A DNA stretch of 64,000 nucleotides from Candidatus Leucobacter sulfamidivorax (GTDB lineage: Bacteria > Actinomycetota > Actinomycetes > Actinomycetales > Microbacteriaceae). The notes under the pieces are model-generated. The model saw only the letters and a program-made list of their open reading frames with translations, was not told the origin of the DNA and made no database searches. The position numbers were made by a program, and so were the translations under genes. This document shows, one piece after another, positions 1 through 9,034 of this stretch; the first letter of the stretch is position 1; each line of letters opens with the position of its first letter. The DNA lies in assembly GCA_016771945.1 (NCBI GenBank), contig QZLF01000003.1, positions 372,001-436,000 of the forward strand. The letters are read 5' to 3'.

Positions 1-933
1 GGCACGGGCTGAGGCGGTGCGCACTTCGTCGGAGATCTCGGCGAGAATGCGATCGATCTCCTCCTGGCTCATCCCATTCGACCGAAGCTCTCCGATAGCA
101 CGCGCAATGGGCTCATCGGCGAGAGCCCTCTCCTGATCCTCCTTGGACCGGTAGTGCTGGACGTCGCCGATATAGTGGCCGACGATACGCTGCGTCATAA
201 CTTCGATGAGTGCGGGGCCCTCTCCCGTCCGCGCGCGCGATACGGCGCTCCTGACGGCACCGCGCACCGCATCTGGCGAATTACCGTCCACCTGTAGACC
301 GTCGAAACCGTAGGCGGTGGCACGGTCCGAAAGACGCTCGATGCCGATCATGCTCTCCGTCACCGTCATCTCTGCAAAGGTGTTGTTCTCGACGAGGAAG
401 ATCACAGGCAACTTTTTCGCACCCGCGAAATTCATCGCCTCGTGGACTGCCCCCTGATTCATCGCACCCTCGCCGAAGGCGACGAGAGAAACTCTTCCCG
501 AGCCGTCGAATCGGGCCGCGATGGCCGATCCGACCGCGATCGGGGCGCCGGCGCCGACGATCGAGTTTTCGCCGTACATGCCGTGATCCGGCGAGGAGAG
601 ATAGGCGGATCCGCCGCGGCCGCCGTTGGTGCCGCTTTCACGTCCGAGCAACTCGGCGAAGAGGGCATCGAGCGGAACTCCGCACCCGATCGCCCAGCCG
701 TGTCCGCGATAGGTCGGGAAAACCGCGTCGCGAGACAGGTCCAGGGCCCCGGTGGCACCGACGTACACCGCCTCCTGCCCATTGCAGAGATGGACGGACC
801 CGACGATCTCGTTCGCCAGGCGGAGTCGCAGTACCTCTTCCTCGAAGTATCGGATCCTCACCATCTGGCGAAGATCCTCGATGGGTATGGAAAGGTCGGT
901 GACCGTCGCCGAACCGTCATTCACTTCAACCAC
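1..933 (-). CDS. Thiamine-dependent 2-oxoacid (or acetoin) dehydrogenase E1 alpha subunit, 3' end missing
   Basis: Alpha subunit of an alpha2beta2 E1 component, which decarboxylates a 2-oxo acid or acetoin on thiamine diphosphate and hands the acyl group to E2. About 311 residues are visible. The ThDP-binding motif is seen as GEGAMNQG followed after about 20 residues by VENN, and the phosphorylation-loop-like stretch YRSKEDQE lies near the C-terminal part. An N-terminal FPTYRGHGWAIGCG stretch is typical of the family. The gene is cut by the left edge, so the E1 beta partner expected downstream is not seen. A GTG at 933 shares one base with the TAG stop of the GntR gene (TAGTG), so translation is probably coupled; a second in-frame GTG at 924 is possible. 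Substrate (pyruvate, branched-chain oxo acid or acetoin) cannot be decided. Confidence 0.85.
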   Translation of the reverse strand, partial: MVEVNDGSATVTDLSIPIEDLRQMVRIRYFEEEVLRLRLANEIVGSVHLCNGQEAVYVGATGALDLSRDAVFPTYRGHGWAIGCGVPLDALFAELLGRESGTNGGRGGSAYLSSPDHGMYGENSIVGAGAPIAVGSAIAARFDGSGRVSLVAFGEGAMNQGAVHEAMNFAGAKKLPVIFLVENNTFAEMTVTESMIGIERLSDRATAYGFDGLQVDGNSPDAVRGAVRSAVSRARTGEGPALIEVMTQRIVGHYIGDVQHYRSKEDQERALADEPIARAIGELRSNGMSQEEIDRILAEISDEVRTASARA

Positions 934-1664
934 TACTTCTTTCTGTTTCTCTTCAGCCGTTCGGAAGGCCCGCCGAATGATAAGCCGGGATTCTCGACAT
1001 CGTCCTCGCTTGTGGAGAGTTCGGACTGCAGCACCAAGCGGGTATGGCGAATATGCAGCCGCGTGCGCTCGGACGCCTCAAACGCGTCGCCGCACTCGAG
1101 GGCGGCGAAGATGGTGCGGTGCTCGAGCTCCGCCAGCTTGATACGAGCGGCAGTGACCGAACGGATGTACTCACGACGATACTGCTGCGTCTGGTTGTAG
1201 AGCTGCGTGGCGAGTTTCAGCGCCTGCGGAATGGAGCAGTGCCGATTCACCTGCCGGTGGAACTCTCGGTCCGCGCCTAGCCACGCAGCGGAATCGTGCG
1301 ACACTGCTTCGGCGGCCTCCATCGCTTCACGGATCTCATCGAGGTCCTCCGGGGTGAGTTCGGACGTGCTCCGCGCCACGACCAGGGGTTCGATCGCCTC
1401 GCGCATCTCGTACAAGGCGATGCAATCTTCGAGCGCAACGACCGCGACTCGAGCCCCGGCGTACGGAGTGATGGTCATCAGACCTTCGTCTTCCAATCGC
1501 TGCAGTGCCTGACGCACGGGCAGACGGCTGACGTTGAACTTCTTCGCCCATACTTCCTGACGCACCGCCTCTCCCGGAGCAAGCTCGCCTTCCAGAATCG
1601 CACGACGCAGATCGGCCTCTATCAGCAGGCTGACGCTACCATCCCCCCGCTGTGCGCCGCTCAT
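933..1664 (-). CDS. GntR-family transcriptional regulator, FCD ligand domain
   Basis: DNA-binding regulator of 243 residues. The N-terminal winged helix (about residues 10-75) contains NVSRLPVRQALQRLEDEGL, the signature of GntR recognition helices. The C-terminal all-helical FCD domain (about 85-220) keeps the usual metal and ligand residues: ADREFHRQV, LEHRTIF and RLHIRHTR. FCD regulators usually bind a carboxylate effector and repress a neighbouring catabolic operon. Its start overlaps the aminotransferase stop by ATGA, and its stop overlaps the E1 alpha start, so it is inside the operon it probably controls. An ATTGGATCC-type palindrome upstream of the first gene of the run (7577-7588) is a candidate operator. 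Confidence 0.9.
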   Translation of the reverse strand: MSGAQRGDGSVSLLIEADLRRAILEGELAPGEAVRQEVWAKKFNVSRLPVRQALQRLEDEGLMTITPYAGARVAVVALEDCIALYEMREAIEPLVVARSTSELTPEDLDEIREAMEAAEAVSHDSAAWLGADREFHRQVNRHCSIPQALKLATQLYNQTQQYRREYIRSVTAARIKLAELEHRTIFAALECGDAFEASERTRLHIRHTRLVLQSELSTSEDDVENPGLSFGGPSERLKRNRKK

Positions 1665-2947
1665 TCTCGACCCCCTGCCGGGAGGTCGGTCAGGGCGTCG
1701 ACGAGTGCGTCCCCGATTCGATCGATATCGGCCGATGAGTGCATCGCCGAGACGAACCAGAGACCTCGCGGCAACGCGTAGACGCCGCGTGAGAGAAGGC
1801 CGCGCGTCAGCTCGGTCAACGCAGCGGCATCGGATCTCCGCATTTCCGCGACGTTCTTCGCGGGAGCGTCCAAGCCGTAGAAGAGTTGGAGGATCGATCC
1901 GATGCGATTCACGGTAAGCGGGCGGCCGGTCTCGGTCGCAGCCGCGGAGATGCGCTCCTCCAGCTGCCGCCCGAGGCCCTCGAGCTGGGCGTAGACGGTC
2001 TTCTCCTCATCACGCAGATGCTGTACCGCCCGAATCGCCGCTGCCACTCCCAGCGCCTGACCGTTGTAGGTTCCGCCGATCTTCAACGGCCCGTCGCCCC
2101 TCGCCGCCGAGAAGGCGGCACGCGTTCCGCACACCGCGGCGAGGGGAAAGCCCGCTGCAAGCCCCTTCGCGAGCACCGTGAGATCCGGCGTCACCTCGAC
2201 GAGCGACTGCGCGCCGCCGAGCGCGACCCGAAAACCCGAGATGACTTCGTCGAAGATCAGGAGGGCTCCAGTACGGTCGCACCACTCGCGGATCCTCGCC
2301 AGATAGCCCGGAGTCGGACGGAAGACCCCCTGGTTGCACGGAAAGGGCTCGATGATGACGGCGGCGAGCTGGTCCCCGTACAGTTCCATGACCGCGTCGA
2401 GCTTCGACATCTCGCCCCACTCGATCACGATACGGTCGGCTCTCGCATTCGCGCTGCTTCCCGCATCGTTCGGAGGGCTGACCGGATCGATCCAGCCATG
2501 ATAGTGACCGTCGAATGCAAGGATCAGCTGTCGCCCCGTCGTCGCGCGCGCAATGCGCAGCGCCGTCTGCACGCCTTCGGTCCCGCTATTGCAGAGAGTC
2601 ACCATCTCCGCGCACGGCACCGCGGCACGGATCAACTCCGCGAGCTCCAGTTCGCCGGGATGCTGACCGCCGAAGATGACGCCCCGATCAATCTGCAACC
2701 GCACGGCCGACACGACGTTCGGCGGCAGATGACCCAGAATCGCCGGCCCGAATCCTCCGACGAGGTCGATGTACTCGTTCCCGTCGATATCCCAGATCCG
2801 CGCCCCTCGCGCCCGCTCGAAGGCGATCGGGAAGGGCGAGCCGCCGGCGCGTGCAGCGGAGGTCACCCCGCGCGGCAGTACCTCGCAAGCCCGTTGATGA
2901 TAGGCCTCGGAAGCGGTCCATCGCAGTTCAGCGGCGATCGTATTCAT
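1661..2947 (-). CDS. Class III PLP-dependent aminotransferase (glutamate-1-semialdehyde aminomutase-like)
   Basis: PLP enzyme of 428 residues. It shows the fold-type I landmarks: substrate entrance NEYIDLVGGFGPAILGH near residue 60, the PLP aspartate in LLIFDEVISGFR near 235, and the PLP-binding lysine in VLAKGLAAGFP near 265. Similarity is to the HemL-like branch of class III, but a catabolic operon of this kind suggests a transaminase for an amino acid, beta-amino acid or amine rather than a tetrapyrrole enzyme. The ATG at 2947 is chosen because it overlaps the TGA of the upstream gene by four bases, and the family's N-terminus begins here; a longer reading frame upstream is only an unused extension. 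It ends in an ATGA overlap with the GntR gene. Confidence 0.88.
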   Translation of the reverse strand: MNTIAAELRWTASEAYHQRACEVLPRGVTSAARAGGSPFPIAFERARGARIWDIDGNEYIDLVGGFGPAILGHLPPNVVSAVRLQIDRGVIFGGQHPGELELAELIRAAVPCAEMVTLCNSGTEGVQTALRIARATTGRQLILAFDGHYHGWIDPVSPPNDAGSSANARADRIVIEWGEMSKLDAVMELYGDQLAAVIIEPFPCNQGVFRPTPGYLARIREWCDRTGALLIFDEVISGFRVALGGAQSLVEVTPDLTVLAKGLAAGFPLAAVCGTRAAFSAARGDGPLKIGGTYNGQALGVAAAIRAVQHLRDEEKTVYAQLEGLGRQLEERISAAATETGRPLTVNRIGSILQLFYGLDAPAKNVAEMRRSDAAALTELTRGLLSRGVYALPRGLWFVSAMHSSADIDRIGDALVDALTDLPAGGRE

Positions 2948-3552
2948 GAATGCACTCCGTCGGTCTCGGTAACGGTTGTGGTCGGTGTCGTCTCGATCGC
3001 GAACTCGGTCGGACCGGGTGCGCGGAGGATGGATCGGGTCTCCACGCGCTCGGCGAGCGCGTGCATGCCGGTCTGCGTCGGAGGCAGCACCCCCTGAGCG
3101 ATGACGCTCACCCCGTTGGTCTCCAACCGGCGCTCGATGATCCGCCAGCCTTCGGCGGTCTTCACCAGGCGATCCACGTAGTAGGCGGAAAGCACGTAAT
3201 CGGCCGGACGCAACGCCCCCTGATTGACGCTGCTGCGAGTCCAGCTGTACGTGGTGATGGTCGAGCGGGCGGTCGCGGTCTCCCCATCCAATGCGACGAG
3301 GATGTTGCTGAGCGTATGGACCGAGCCCGCCACGTTCGCGAAGGTTCCGGTGAACCACTCGCGCAACGCAACCGTTCCGCTGATCGGTCCGCCACCGTGA
3401 TCGTCCGAACCGTCGGGAGCGAAGATCTCGTTGACCAGGCCCTCGACGTCCTGGACATCCACGAGATAGCAGTATCGAAGCAAGAGGTCTTCGACCATCG
3501 TCCGTTCATGACTCTGCCGGCACGCTGTGCAGCAGTTGCAAGGAGTTTCCAT
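2944..3552 (-). CDS. SnoaL-like / NTF2-fold protein
   Basis: About 202 residues with an alpha+beta-barrel SnoaL-type core: VEDLLLRYCYLVDVQDVEGLVNE followed by a FAPDG loop and WRIIERRLE at the strand that ends the barrel. Proteins of this fold act as small dehydratases, isomerases or hydroxylase partners in catabolic operons; the specific reaction is unknown. The very N-terminus is cysteine-rich (CNCCTAC), which is unusual and might bind metal. The ATG at 3552 is preceded by a GGAAAG purine run; an in-frame ATG at 3603 is an alternative start. It is translationally coupled to the aminotransferase (ATGA). Confidence 0.7.
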   Translation of the reverse strand: METPCNCCTACRQSHERTMVEDLLLRYCYLVDVQDVEGLVNEIFAPDGSDDHGGGPISGTVALREWFTGTFANVAGSVHTLSNILVALDGETATARSTITTYSWTRSSVNQGALRPADYVLSAYYVDRLVKTAEGWRIIERRLETNGVSVIAQGVLPPTQTGMHALAERVETRSILRAPGPTEFAIETTPTTTVTETDGVHS

Positions 3553-3618
3553 CTCTTCTTTCCATCTGGGTTGAAATCCGTTGACTGTTCGCGAGCATGT
3601 CACCCACGGCCGGATGAG

Positions 3619-5040
3619 TCACATGCCGTACCAATGATCCGGGCGCCGATCCTTCCAGGGCAGATCCTCTTCGATCTCGGCGGCAAGATCGAAAAGCCAG
3701 GCTTCACCGAGGTTTCTCCCACCGAGATGAAGCCCGAAGGGAAGTCTTTCGGAGGTTATTCCCACGGGCAGAGTGATGGCTGGATGACCGGAAATGTTGA
3801 AAAGTGGCGCGACCGGGGCAACGGCGATCTGCCGCTCGACCCATTCGATAGCCGAGCCTTCGAAACGTTCCGGCCCGTTCTCCCCGAGCAACGGCGCGCC
3901 GTACCGCGTGCAGGGAGTGAGAAGAGCGTCGTACTCCTCCATGAAAGCGGCGAAACGTCGGGCGATACCCGTCAGCCCGGTCAAGCATCGATCCAGTTCC
4001 ACGAGCCCGACCGAACGTCCGTATCGCAAAAGCCCGAGAGTGCTGGGCTCGAGAAGCGCCTCGATCCCCTCCTCGCTGAGATCCCGACGCTGCTCGAGCA
4101 AACGGCCCAGCGAGGTGGCGGCGAGTGCCGACCACGCCGTGGTCAGCAGTTCGACCAGTTCACCCCAGTCGATGCTGGGAGGAGTAACCTCCTCGACGCG
4201 GTGTCCGCGTCCGCCGAGCGCGGCTGCGGTCTCGCTGAGCACTCTCGACACCGCGGGATCGGCATCGGTGGGGCCGAACCACAGCGGTGAAACGGCGACA
4301 CGCATCGGGCCCGCAACTCGGTGCAGCGGCACCGATACCGCATACTTCTCGCCCGGCTGGATACCCGACACCATCGAGAACAGGGCACGCGCGTCCCTGA
4401 CCGTGCGGGTCAGGGCGAATTCCGCCGCCATGCCGTACGTCGATTCCCAGACCGTCGGCCCAATGGGGACAGCCCCGCGGCTGGGTTTCAACCCGACCAG
4501 TCCCGTGTAGGAAGCAGGAATCCGGATCGAACCCGCGCCGTCGTTCCCATGCGCCATGGGCAGGATGCCCGCGGCGACCAGCGCGGCCGCCCCGCAGCTC
4601 GATCCGCCCACGGTGCGCTCCGGATCCCAGGGATTCCGGGTCGGGCCAGCGTAGCTCACCTCCCCGTAGCAACCGAGTCCGTACTCGGCCGAGGTCGAGG
4701 TCCCGATCACGGCGAGGCCGGCCGACCGGAACCTCGACATCAAAGTCGAATCGTAGTCACGAACCACTCCGGGTGCGGTGGCCCGACTTCCGCTGTGCAC
4801 CGGGACACCCGCCGCATGGCACATCAGATCCTTGATCGCGAACGGTACCCCGCGAAACCCCTGTCGCGCATCGCAGTCGAGCGGCGTCTCCCATCGCTCC
4901 TCGACGACAGCGCTCAGCGTCTTCAATTCCTGCGCACCCGCGTGCGCGAGTGCGATCAGTTCTCCGCTCGTCGTCTCACCGGAGGCGATCAGTTCCGACA
5001 GAGCGACCGCGTCGAGACGGGAGTATTCTCGGGCGAGCAT
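3619..5040 (-). CDS. Amidase (amidase signature family)
   Basis: Hydrolase of 473 residues that should cleave a carboxylic amide with release of ammonia or an amine. The amidase-signature Ser-cisSer-Lys triad is visible: lysine in PFAIKDLM near residue 85, then [14 protein letters not shown] and the nucleophilic serine in [14 protein letters not shown] near residues 150-185, followed by [10 protein letters not shown]. The C-terminal [14 protein letters not shown] is typical of the family. The start lies three bases after the stop of the upstream flavin enzyme, so the two are cotranscribed. With the monooxygenase and the M20 deacylase it suggests stepwise breakdown of an amide-containing compound. 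GatA is a possible misannotation, but no GatB or GatC is nearby. Confidence 0.88.
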   Translation of the reverse strand: MLAREYSRLDAVALSELIASGETTSGELIALAHAGAQELKTLSAVVEERWETPLDCDARQGFRGVPFAIKDLMCHAAGVPVHSGSRATAPGVVRDYDSTLMSRFRSAGLAVIGTSTSAEYGLGCYGEVSYAGPTRNPWDPERTVGGSSCGAAALVAAGILPMAHGNDGAGSIRIPASYTGLVGLKPSRGAVPIGPTVWESTYGMAAEFALTRTVRDARALFSMVSGIQPGEKYAVSVPLHRVAGPMRVAVSPLWFGPTDADPAVSRVLSETAAALGGRGHRVEEVTPPSIDWGELVELLTTAWSALAATSLGRLLEQRRDLSEEGIEALLEPSTLGLLRYGRSVGLVELDRCLTGLTGIARRFAAFMEEYDALLTPCTRYGAPLLGENGPERFEGSAIEWVERQIAVAPVAPLFNISGHPAITLPVGITSERLPFGLHLGGRNLGEAWLFDLAAEIEEDLPWKDRRPDHWYGM

Positions 5041-5043
5041 CGA

Positions 5044-6156
5044 TCAGGCCTTGACGTACTGGAACTCGTCGGATCCGGTGATGGGACCGTGCTGAACGAT
5101 CGCGTTTGGGTACTTGAACCGAGGAATCACGTAGCGTCCCAGCATGTCGATGGTGTTCATGATCTCCCTGTGAGGGATCCCGTCGAGAATCATCACGACC
5201 TCCTCGACACCCATCGCCTCGAGCTTGCCCAGGCGCTCGATCCAATGATCCGGATCGCCGAGGATGACCGACGGTCCCCGGTTCAGGAAGTGCACGTCGT
5301 CCTTATGCTCCTGCGCCTGACGAATGCGCTCGGTGTAGTCGTAGTCGGCCGAACGGCTGAGCGCCGGGTAGTCCCCGATGAGACGTGAGGCGAAATGCAC
5401 AGTCGCATCTCCTCCGATGCGGATCGCCTCTTCGTTGCTCTCGGCGCATACGGCTGAGAACACGCTCACCCCGACGGAGGAGGTCGGAACCTGCACGATG
5501 TGGTCGGGCTTCTCCAAACCCTCCTGGTAACCGCGAAGGTTGTCCTCGAGCTGTTCCCAACCCAGGTAGAGATCGGAGGTGATCATGCCCAGCCCGTCCG
5601 ATGCGGCCGCGCTCGCGGAATTCGCGGTCGAACAGATCTTGTAGACGGGCATATGGGGATACTGCAGCGGCCGCGGCGTCATCGAACGCAGCGGTACTTT
5701 CCAGTGCTTTCCGTCATGAGTGAACGAATCATTGGTCAGGGCCTTCAAGATGAGCTCCAGCGACTCTTCTGAGCGGCTGGAGGTCTCCTCCAGTGGGATC
5801 CCGAAACCATCGAGTTGCAATACGGTATTCCCACGAGCGATGCCGAGTTCGACACGACCATTGCTGAAGATGTCCAGCGCGGCGAGCCGTTCGGCGACCC
5901 GCACGGGATGGTGGATCGGGAGCAGGAAGCTCATCGGACGGATCTTCATCCGGCTCGTGCGCAATGCGACCGCGGTGTGGATGATTTCCGGGCAGGACGT
6001 GGTAGCCAGGTCTACGAAAAAATGATGCTCGGAAGTTCCCCACGCATCGAATCCACGCTCCTCCGCGAACACGGCTTCTTCGACGGCGTCCCACCAGCGC
6101 TGATGATGCGTCGTTCCATGCGGTGTCCGAGCCTCGGTCATCATGACGAACCTCAT
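5044..6156 (-). CDS. LLM-class flavin-dependent monooxygenase (luciferase-like)
   Basis: Predicted TIM-barrel flavin-dependent oxidoreductase of 370 residues, using FMNH2 and oxygen delivered by a separate reductase. Landmarks are EERGFDAWGTSEHHF near residue 35, VALRTSRMKIRPMSFLLPIHHPVRVAE near 85-110, and DIFSNGRVELGIARG near 115, all characteristic of bacterial luciferase relatives. Members oxidise diverse substrates, from alkanals to N-heterocycles and sulfonates. No flavin reductase gene is in the operon. It lies between the M20 deacylase (58-base gap) and the amidase (3-base gap), which supports a role in oxidative opening or dealkylation of a nitrogen-containing substrate; that is inference. 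Confidence 0.85.
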   Translation of the reverse strand: MRFVMMTEARTPHGTTHHQRWWDAVEEAVFAEERGFDAWGTSEHHFFVDLATTSCPEIIHTAVALRTSRMKIRPMSFLLPIHHPVRVAERLAALDIFSNGRVELGIARGNTVLQLDGFGIPLEETSSRSEESLELILKALTNDSFTHDGKHWKVPLRSMTPRPLQYPHMPVYKICSTANSASAAASDGLGMITSDLYLGWEQLEDNLRGYQEGLEKPDHIVQVPTSSVGVSVFSAVCAESNEEAIRIGGDATVHFASRLIGDYPALSRSADYDYTERIRQAQEHKDDVHFLNRGPSVILGDPDHWIERLGKLEAMGVEEVVMILDGIPHREIMNTIDMLGRYVIPRFKYPNAIVQHGPITGSDEFQYVKA

Positions 6157-6214
6157 TGTTGTCTCCTCAATTTCTGTTGAGCATTGTCTTCCGGTCAGGG
6201 GTCGGGCAAGAAAG

Positions 6215-7555
6215 TCAGATGGTCGTCTTCACCATGTCGAAACCGCACCAGCGCATGGCGAATATCGCATAGGTCGTGCACGCGGTAACCAGTTCATCGC
6301 GCATGACATGCTCGTTCGCGGCGTGGGCGAGCCGGATGTCGCCCGGGCCGTAGTTGATCGCCGGGATCCCGGCTTGCTGGAATCGGATAGTCTCCTCCGC
6401 TCCGAGGAAGCCCTGGATCCGCGGTTCGACCAGGTATTCCGGCTTGTTGCGCGCTGCAAGCGTGTGAGCTTCCAACAGCTCTTGGCAGAGTGGGTGGGCG
6501 GGATCGAGCGAAGCACCCGGGGTGTCCTTGACCCAGGTGATGGCGGGCGGGTGCGCGATCAGCCAGTCATCGGTCCGCGCCAGAGCATCGACGAACCCTT
6601 CGATCTCCTGTTTGATCGCTTCCGGCTCCTCACTCGGCGGATACCACACCACGTACTCGACAGCGAAGGAGTCAGGCACGTAGTACGGAATGCGCGCGCC
6701 AACCGGAGCGCCTTCGATGACCCCTGGCATGATCGTGAAGTGGCCCGGGGGGAAGAAGGGATGCCGCTTGCTCCTGGACCACTGATTCTCGAGTCTCGAG
6801 ATGCCGTCCATCAGCAGCAGCCCCTTGTCGATCGCGCTGACACCGAGATCGTACCCGTCTCCGCCGGGATAGATGGTCGAGCCGCGCATGCCGGCATGCG
6901 TGGCTCGACCGGTCACCTGCATCCGGAAGACCAGGAGACCCGTCGAGCACGGACCCACGGCGAGCAAGGCGGGGCCGCTCGGCTCTGCGACGATAGCGGC
7001 ATCGGCCCGCACGCCTCTTTCAATGGCGGCCCCCGTGCCGAGTCGGTACTGGCCGGTCTCCTCTGCTGAGACCGATTCGAGAATCAAATCGCCCCGGAGG
7101 CGTATGCCGGCGAGCTGCAGCGCCTTCAGCGCATAGGTCTGCGCGACGATGCCGCCCTTCATGTCCGAGGCCCCTCGCCCCCAGACCCGGTCGGGATCGA
7201 CTTTGCCTTCGAAGGGCTCGGCCTCGGTCCAGAGCGAGGGATCGCCGACGGGTACGACGTCGTGGTGCCCGTTGAGGATCAGCGAGCGGCCGTCGCCGTA
7301 CCCCCGGAAATATCCGATCGCGTTGTCGCGCCCCTCCTCGACGTGGAAGAGCGTCGTCTCGCAGGAGAGGTCCTCGTAGATGCCGGCCATGAACCGAGCC
7401 ATCTCCCCTTCGCCGCCGAGAACGCTTTCTCGGTCGACTCCTGGATAGGCCGGATTGATACTCGGGATCCGGATCGCGGCGGCCAGCGTCTCGGCGAGCT
7501 CGTCTCCGATTTGCGCGACCGCGTCACGTATGCGTTCCGCTTCATGCACTGCCAT
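6215..7555 (-). CDS. M20-family metallohydrolase (ArgE/DapE-type deacylase)
   Basis: Two-zinc amidohydrolase of up to 446 residues. Metal ligands are visible in order: NGHHDVVPVGD (first His and Asp), GASDMKGG (bridging Asp), SAEETG (catalytic Glu and metal Glu), EPSG, and C-terminal HAANEHV. The dimerisation insert includes GRATHAGMRG. Such enzymes remove an N-acyl group or hydrolyse an amide or peptide bond. It is the first gene of the leftward operon. A GGGAGG sequence lies upstream; ATG at 7555 is very close to it, so the in-frame GTG at 7549, with an eight-base spacing, may be the real start. Substrate is unknown. Confidence 0.85.
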   Translation of the reverse strand: MAVHEAERIRDAVAQIGDELAETLAAAIRIPSINPAYPGVDRESVLGGEGEMARFMAGIYEDLSCETTLFHVEEGRDNAIGYFRGYGDGRSLILNGHHDVVPVGDPSLWTEAEPFEGKVDPDRVWGRGASDMKGGIVAQTYALKALQLAGIRLRGDLILESVSAEETGQYRLGTGAAIERGVRADAAIVAEPSGPALLAVGPCSTGLLVFRMQVTGRATHAGMRGSTIYPGGDGYDLGVSAIDKGLLLMDGISRLENQWSRSKRHPFFPPGHFTIMPGVIEGAPVGARIPYYVPDSFAVEYVVWYPPSEEPEAIKQEIEGFVDALARTDDWLIAHPPAITWVKDTPGASLDPAHPLCQELLEAHTLAARNKPEYLVEPRIQGFLGAEETIRFQQAGIPAINYGPGDIRLAHAANEHVMRDELVTACTTYAIFAMRWCGFDMVKTTI

Positions 7556-7576
7556 CGCCTCCCTGCGAAATTATTA

Positions 7577-7588
7577 ATTGGATCCTAT
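7577..7588. promoter_or_regulatory. Candidate GntR/FCD operator
   Basis: ATTGGATCCTAT, one mismatch from the perfect palindrome ATTGGATCCAAT that is known as the operator of VanR-like FCD regulators. It sits just upstream of the M20 gene, first of the operon holding the GntR gene. Assignment is inference from motif and position only. Confidence 0.4.
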
Positions 7589-7654
7589 CTTAACCATATT
7601 GACGGAAAAAACCAGAAATAAAACCCAAAAAGAATGAAATTGGCACCAAAGTGA

Positions 7655-7683
7655 TTGACAGGGCGTATCGGCCCGGTTAATGT
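7655..7683 (+). promoter_or_regulatory. Sigma-70-type promoter for the liv-type ABC operon
   Basis: A perfect TTGACA -35 box at 7655-7660 and TAATGT -10 box at 7678-7683, separated by 17 bases. It points into the substrate-binding protein gene about 100 bases downstream. Confidence 0.65.
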
Positions 7684-7786
7684 CGAGAACCAGCAAGCGC
7701 CGCGGATTCGGTTGCTCAATGCGAGAACGGATCCGGCGTCATGCTGAAAAATTCGGCCTCACCGTAGAACGCAGAATGGAGCTTCG

Positions 7787-9031
7787 ATGAAGAAGAAATT
7801 GCTGTCCCTGACCGCGCTCGCAGCACTCGTCTCACTGACGGTCGGATGCGCGCCCCCCGCCAGCGAAACAGAACAGGTGGAATCGATCACCCAGGGCATC
7901 TCCGAGGACAAGGTCGTCGATCTCGGGGCCTTCATCTCGCAGTCGGGTCCGCTGAGTTTCGCCTCCAGCCTCGCCGACGGGGTGCAGAGCAAGCTCGATT
8001 CGATCAACGAGGATGGCGGCATCAACGGATACACCTTCAAGTTCACCGCACTGGACGATGGATCCGATCCGGCCCGCAGCGCGACGCTGGCCCGAGAGCT
8101 CTGGGACGATCAGCAGGTCTTCGCGATCCTGAGCCCCTACGGCTCCGCGCAGCTCGAAGCGAGCATGAGCTACCTGGCGTCGCAGAGCACGCCCGTGCTC
8201 TTCCCCTTCGCCGGCCCGCAGCAATACGCCCCTGAGGGGGAGCTGCTCTACGACAACATCTTCGGTTTCACCCCGTCGTATGCGAGCCTGATCAACCAGA
8301 TGCTGACGATGGCGCATAGCGAACACGACGTTCAGAGCATCGCCATCGTGCACACGAACAACGACTTCGGACAGGAAGGACTCGACGCGGCGAATGCCGT
8401 GGCGGCGGAACTCGGCCTCGATGTAGTCGAGACCATCGGCTACAACATGGACGAAACGAACCTCGCTCCGATGGGTCGCCGGATCGCCGCTTCGGGCGCC
8501 GACGCCGTGGTGTTCTGGCCGAATCTGCCAAGCGCGCTGCAGATCATCTCGAGCGCCGAGAGCGATGGGTATCAGGGTCTTTGGCTGACCAATACCGCAT
8601 TCGTTCCCGCGGCCACCTTCGCCCAGCTGACGGCCATCCCCGGCCTCGACGAGCGCGTATTCATCTCCATCCCCCTGCAGTACGCGGGCCTCGAGAATCC
8701 TTCGAACGCCGATATGACCGAGTACCGTGAGCGCTTCCTGGCGCTCAACCCGAATGGCGATCCCTTCTTCGGATACTTCGGCTGGACCGCGGCTTCGATG
8801 TTCGAGGAGGGAGTGAAGCGCGCGACCGACGACGGCCAGGAACTCACCTGGGAATCGCTGAAGGCAGCGCTGCTGACCTTGGAAGACGAGTCCATCAGCG
8901 GCGCCGAGGGGATCACCTACACCCCCACAGACCGCGTCGGGGTGACCCGGGCGCAGATCATGGCGCTGAGCAATGGCGAGTTGGTGAGCGTCGGCGGGTT
9001 CCAGACGCTTACCGATCCTCTCGTGGGTTAG
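7787..9031 (+). CDS. ABC importer substrate-binding lipoprotein, branched-chain amino acid (HAAT) type
   Basis: Extracytoplasmic receptor of 414 residues. The N-terminus has a lysine-rich start, a hydrophobic stretch and a lipobox ending LTVGC near residue 20, so it is a membrane-anchored lipoprotein. The periplasmic-binding-protein type 1 fold is seen from VVDLGAFISQSGPLSF, SINEDGGINGYTF and VHTNNDFGQEGLDAA. The family binds amino acids, amides, urea or aromatic acids. GGAG lies five bases before the ATG, and a strong promoter lies upstream. It is transcribed away from the deacylase-monooxygenase-amidase operon, so the ligand is probably that operon's substrate; this is inference from arrangement. 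Confidence 0.9.
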   Translation: MKKKLLSLTALAALVSLTVGCAPPASETEQVESITQGISEDKVVDLGAFISQSGPLSFASSLADGVQSKLDSINEDGGINGYTFKFTALDDGSDPARSATLARELWDDQQVFAILSPYGSAQLEASMSYLASQSTPVLFPFAGPQQYAPEGELLYDNIFGFTPSYASLINQMLTMAHSEHDVQSIAIVHTNNDFGQEGLDAANAVAAELGLDVVETIGYNMDETNLAPMGRRIAASGADAVVFWPNLPSALQIISSAESDGYQGLWLTNTAFVPAATFAQLTAIPGLDERVFISIPLQYAGLENPSNADMTEYRERFLALNPNGDPFFGYFGWTAASMFEEGVKRATDDGQELTWESLKAALLTLEDESISGAEGITYTPTDRVGVTRAQIMALSNGELVSVGGFQTLTDPLVG

Positions 9032-9034
9032 ACC

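Noticed and set aside
1661-3358. A 565-residue aminotransferase with long N-terminal extension
   Set aside because: The extension is the shadow of the SnoaL-like gene in another frame; the ATGA overlap at 2947 marks the real start.
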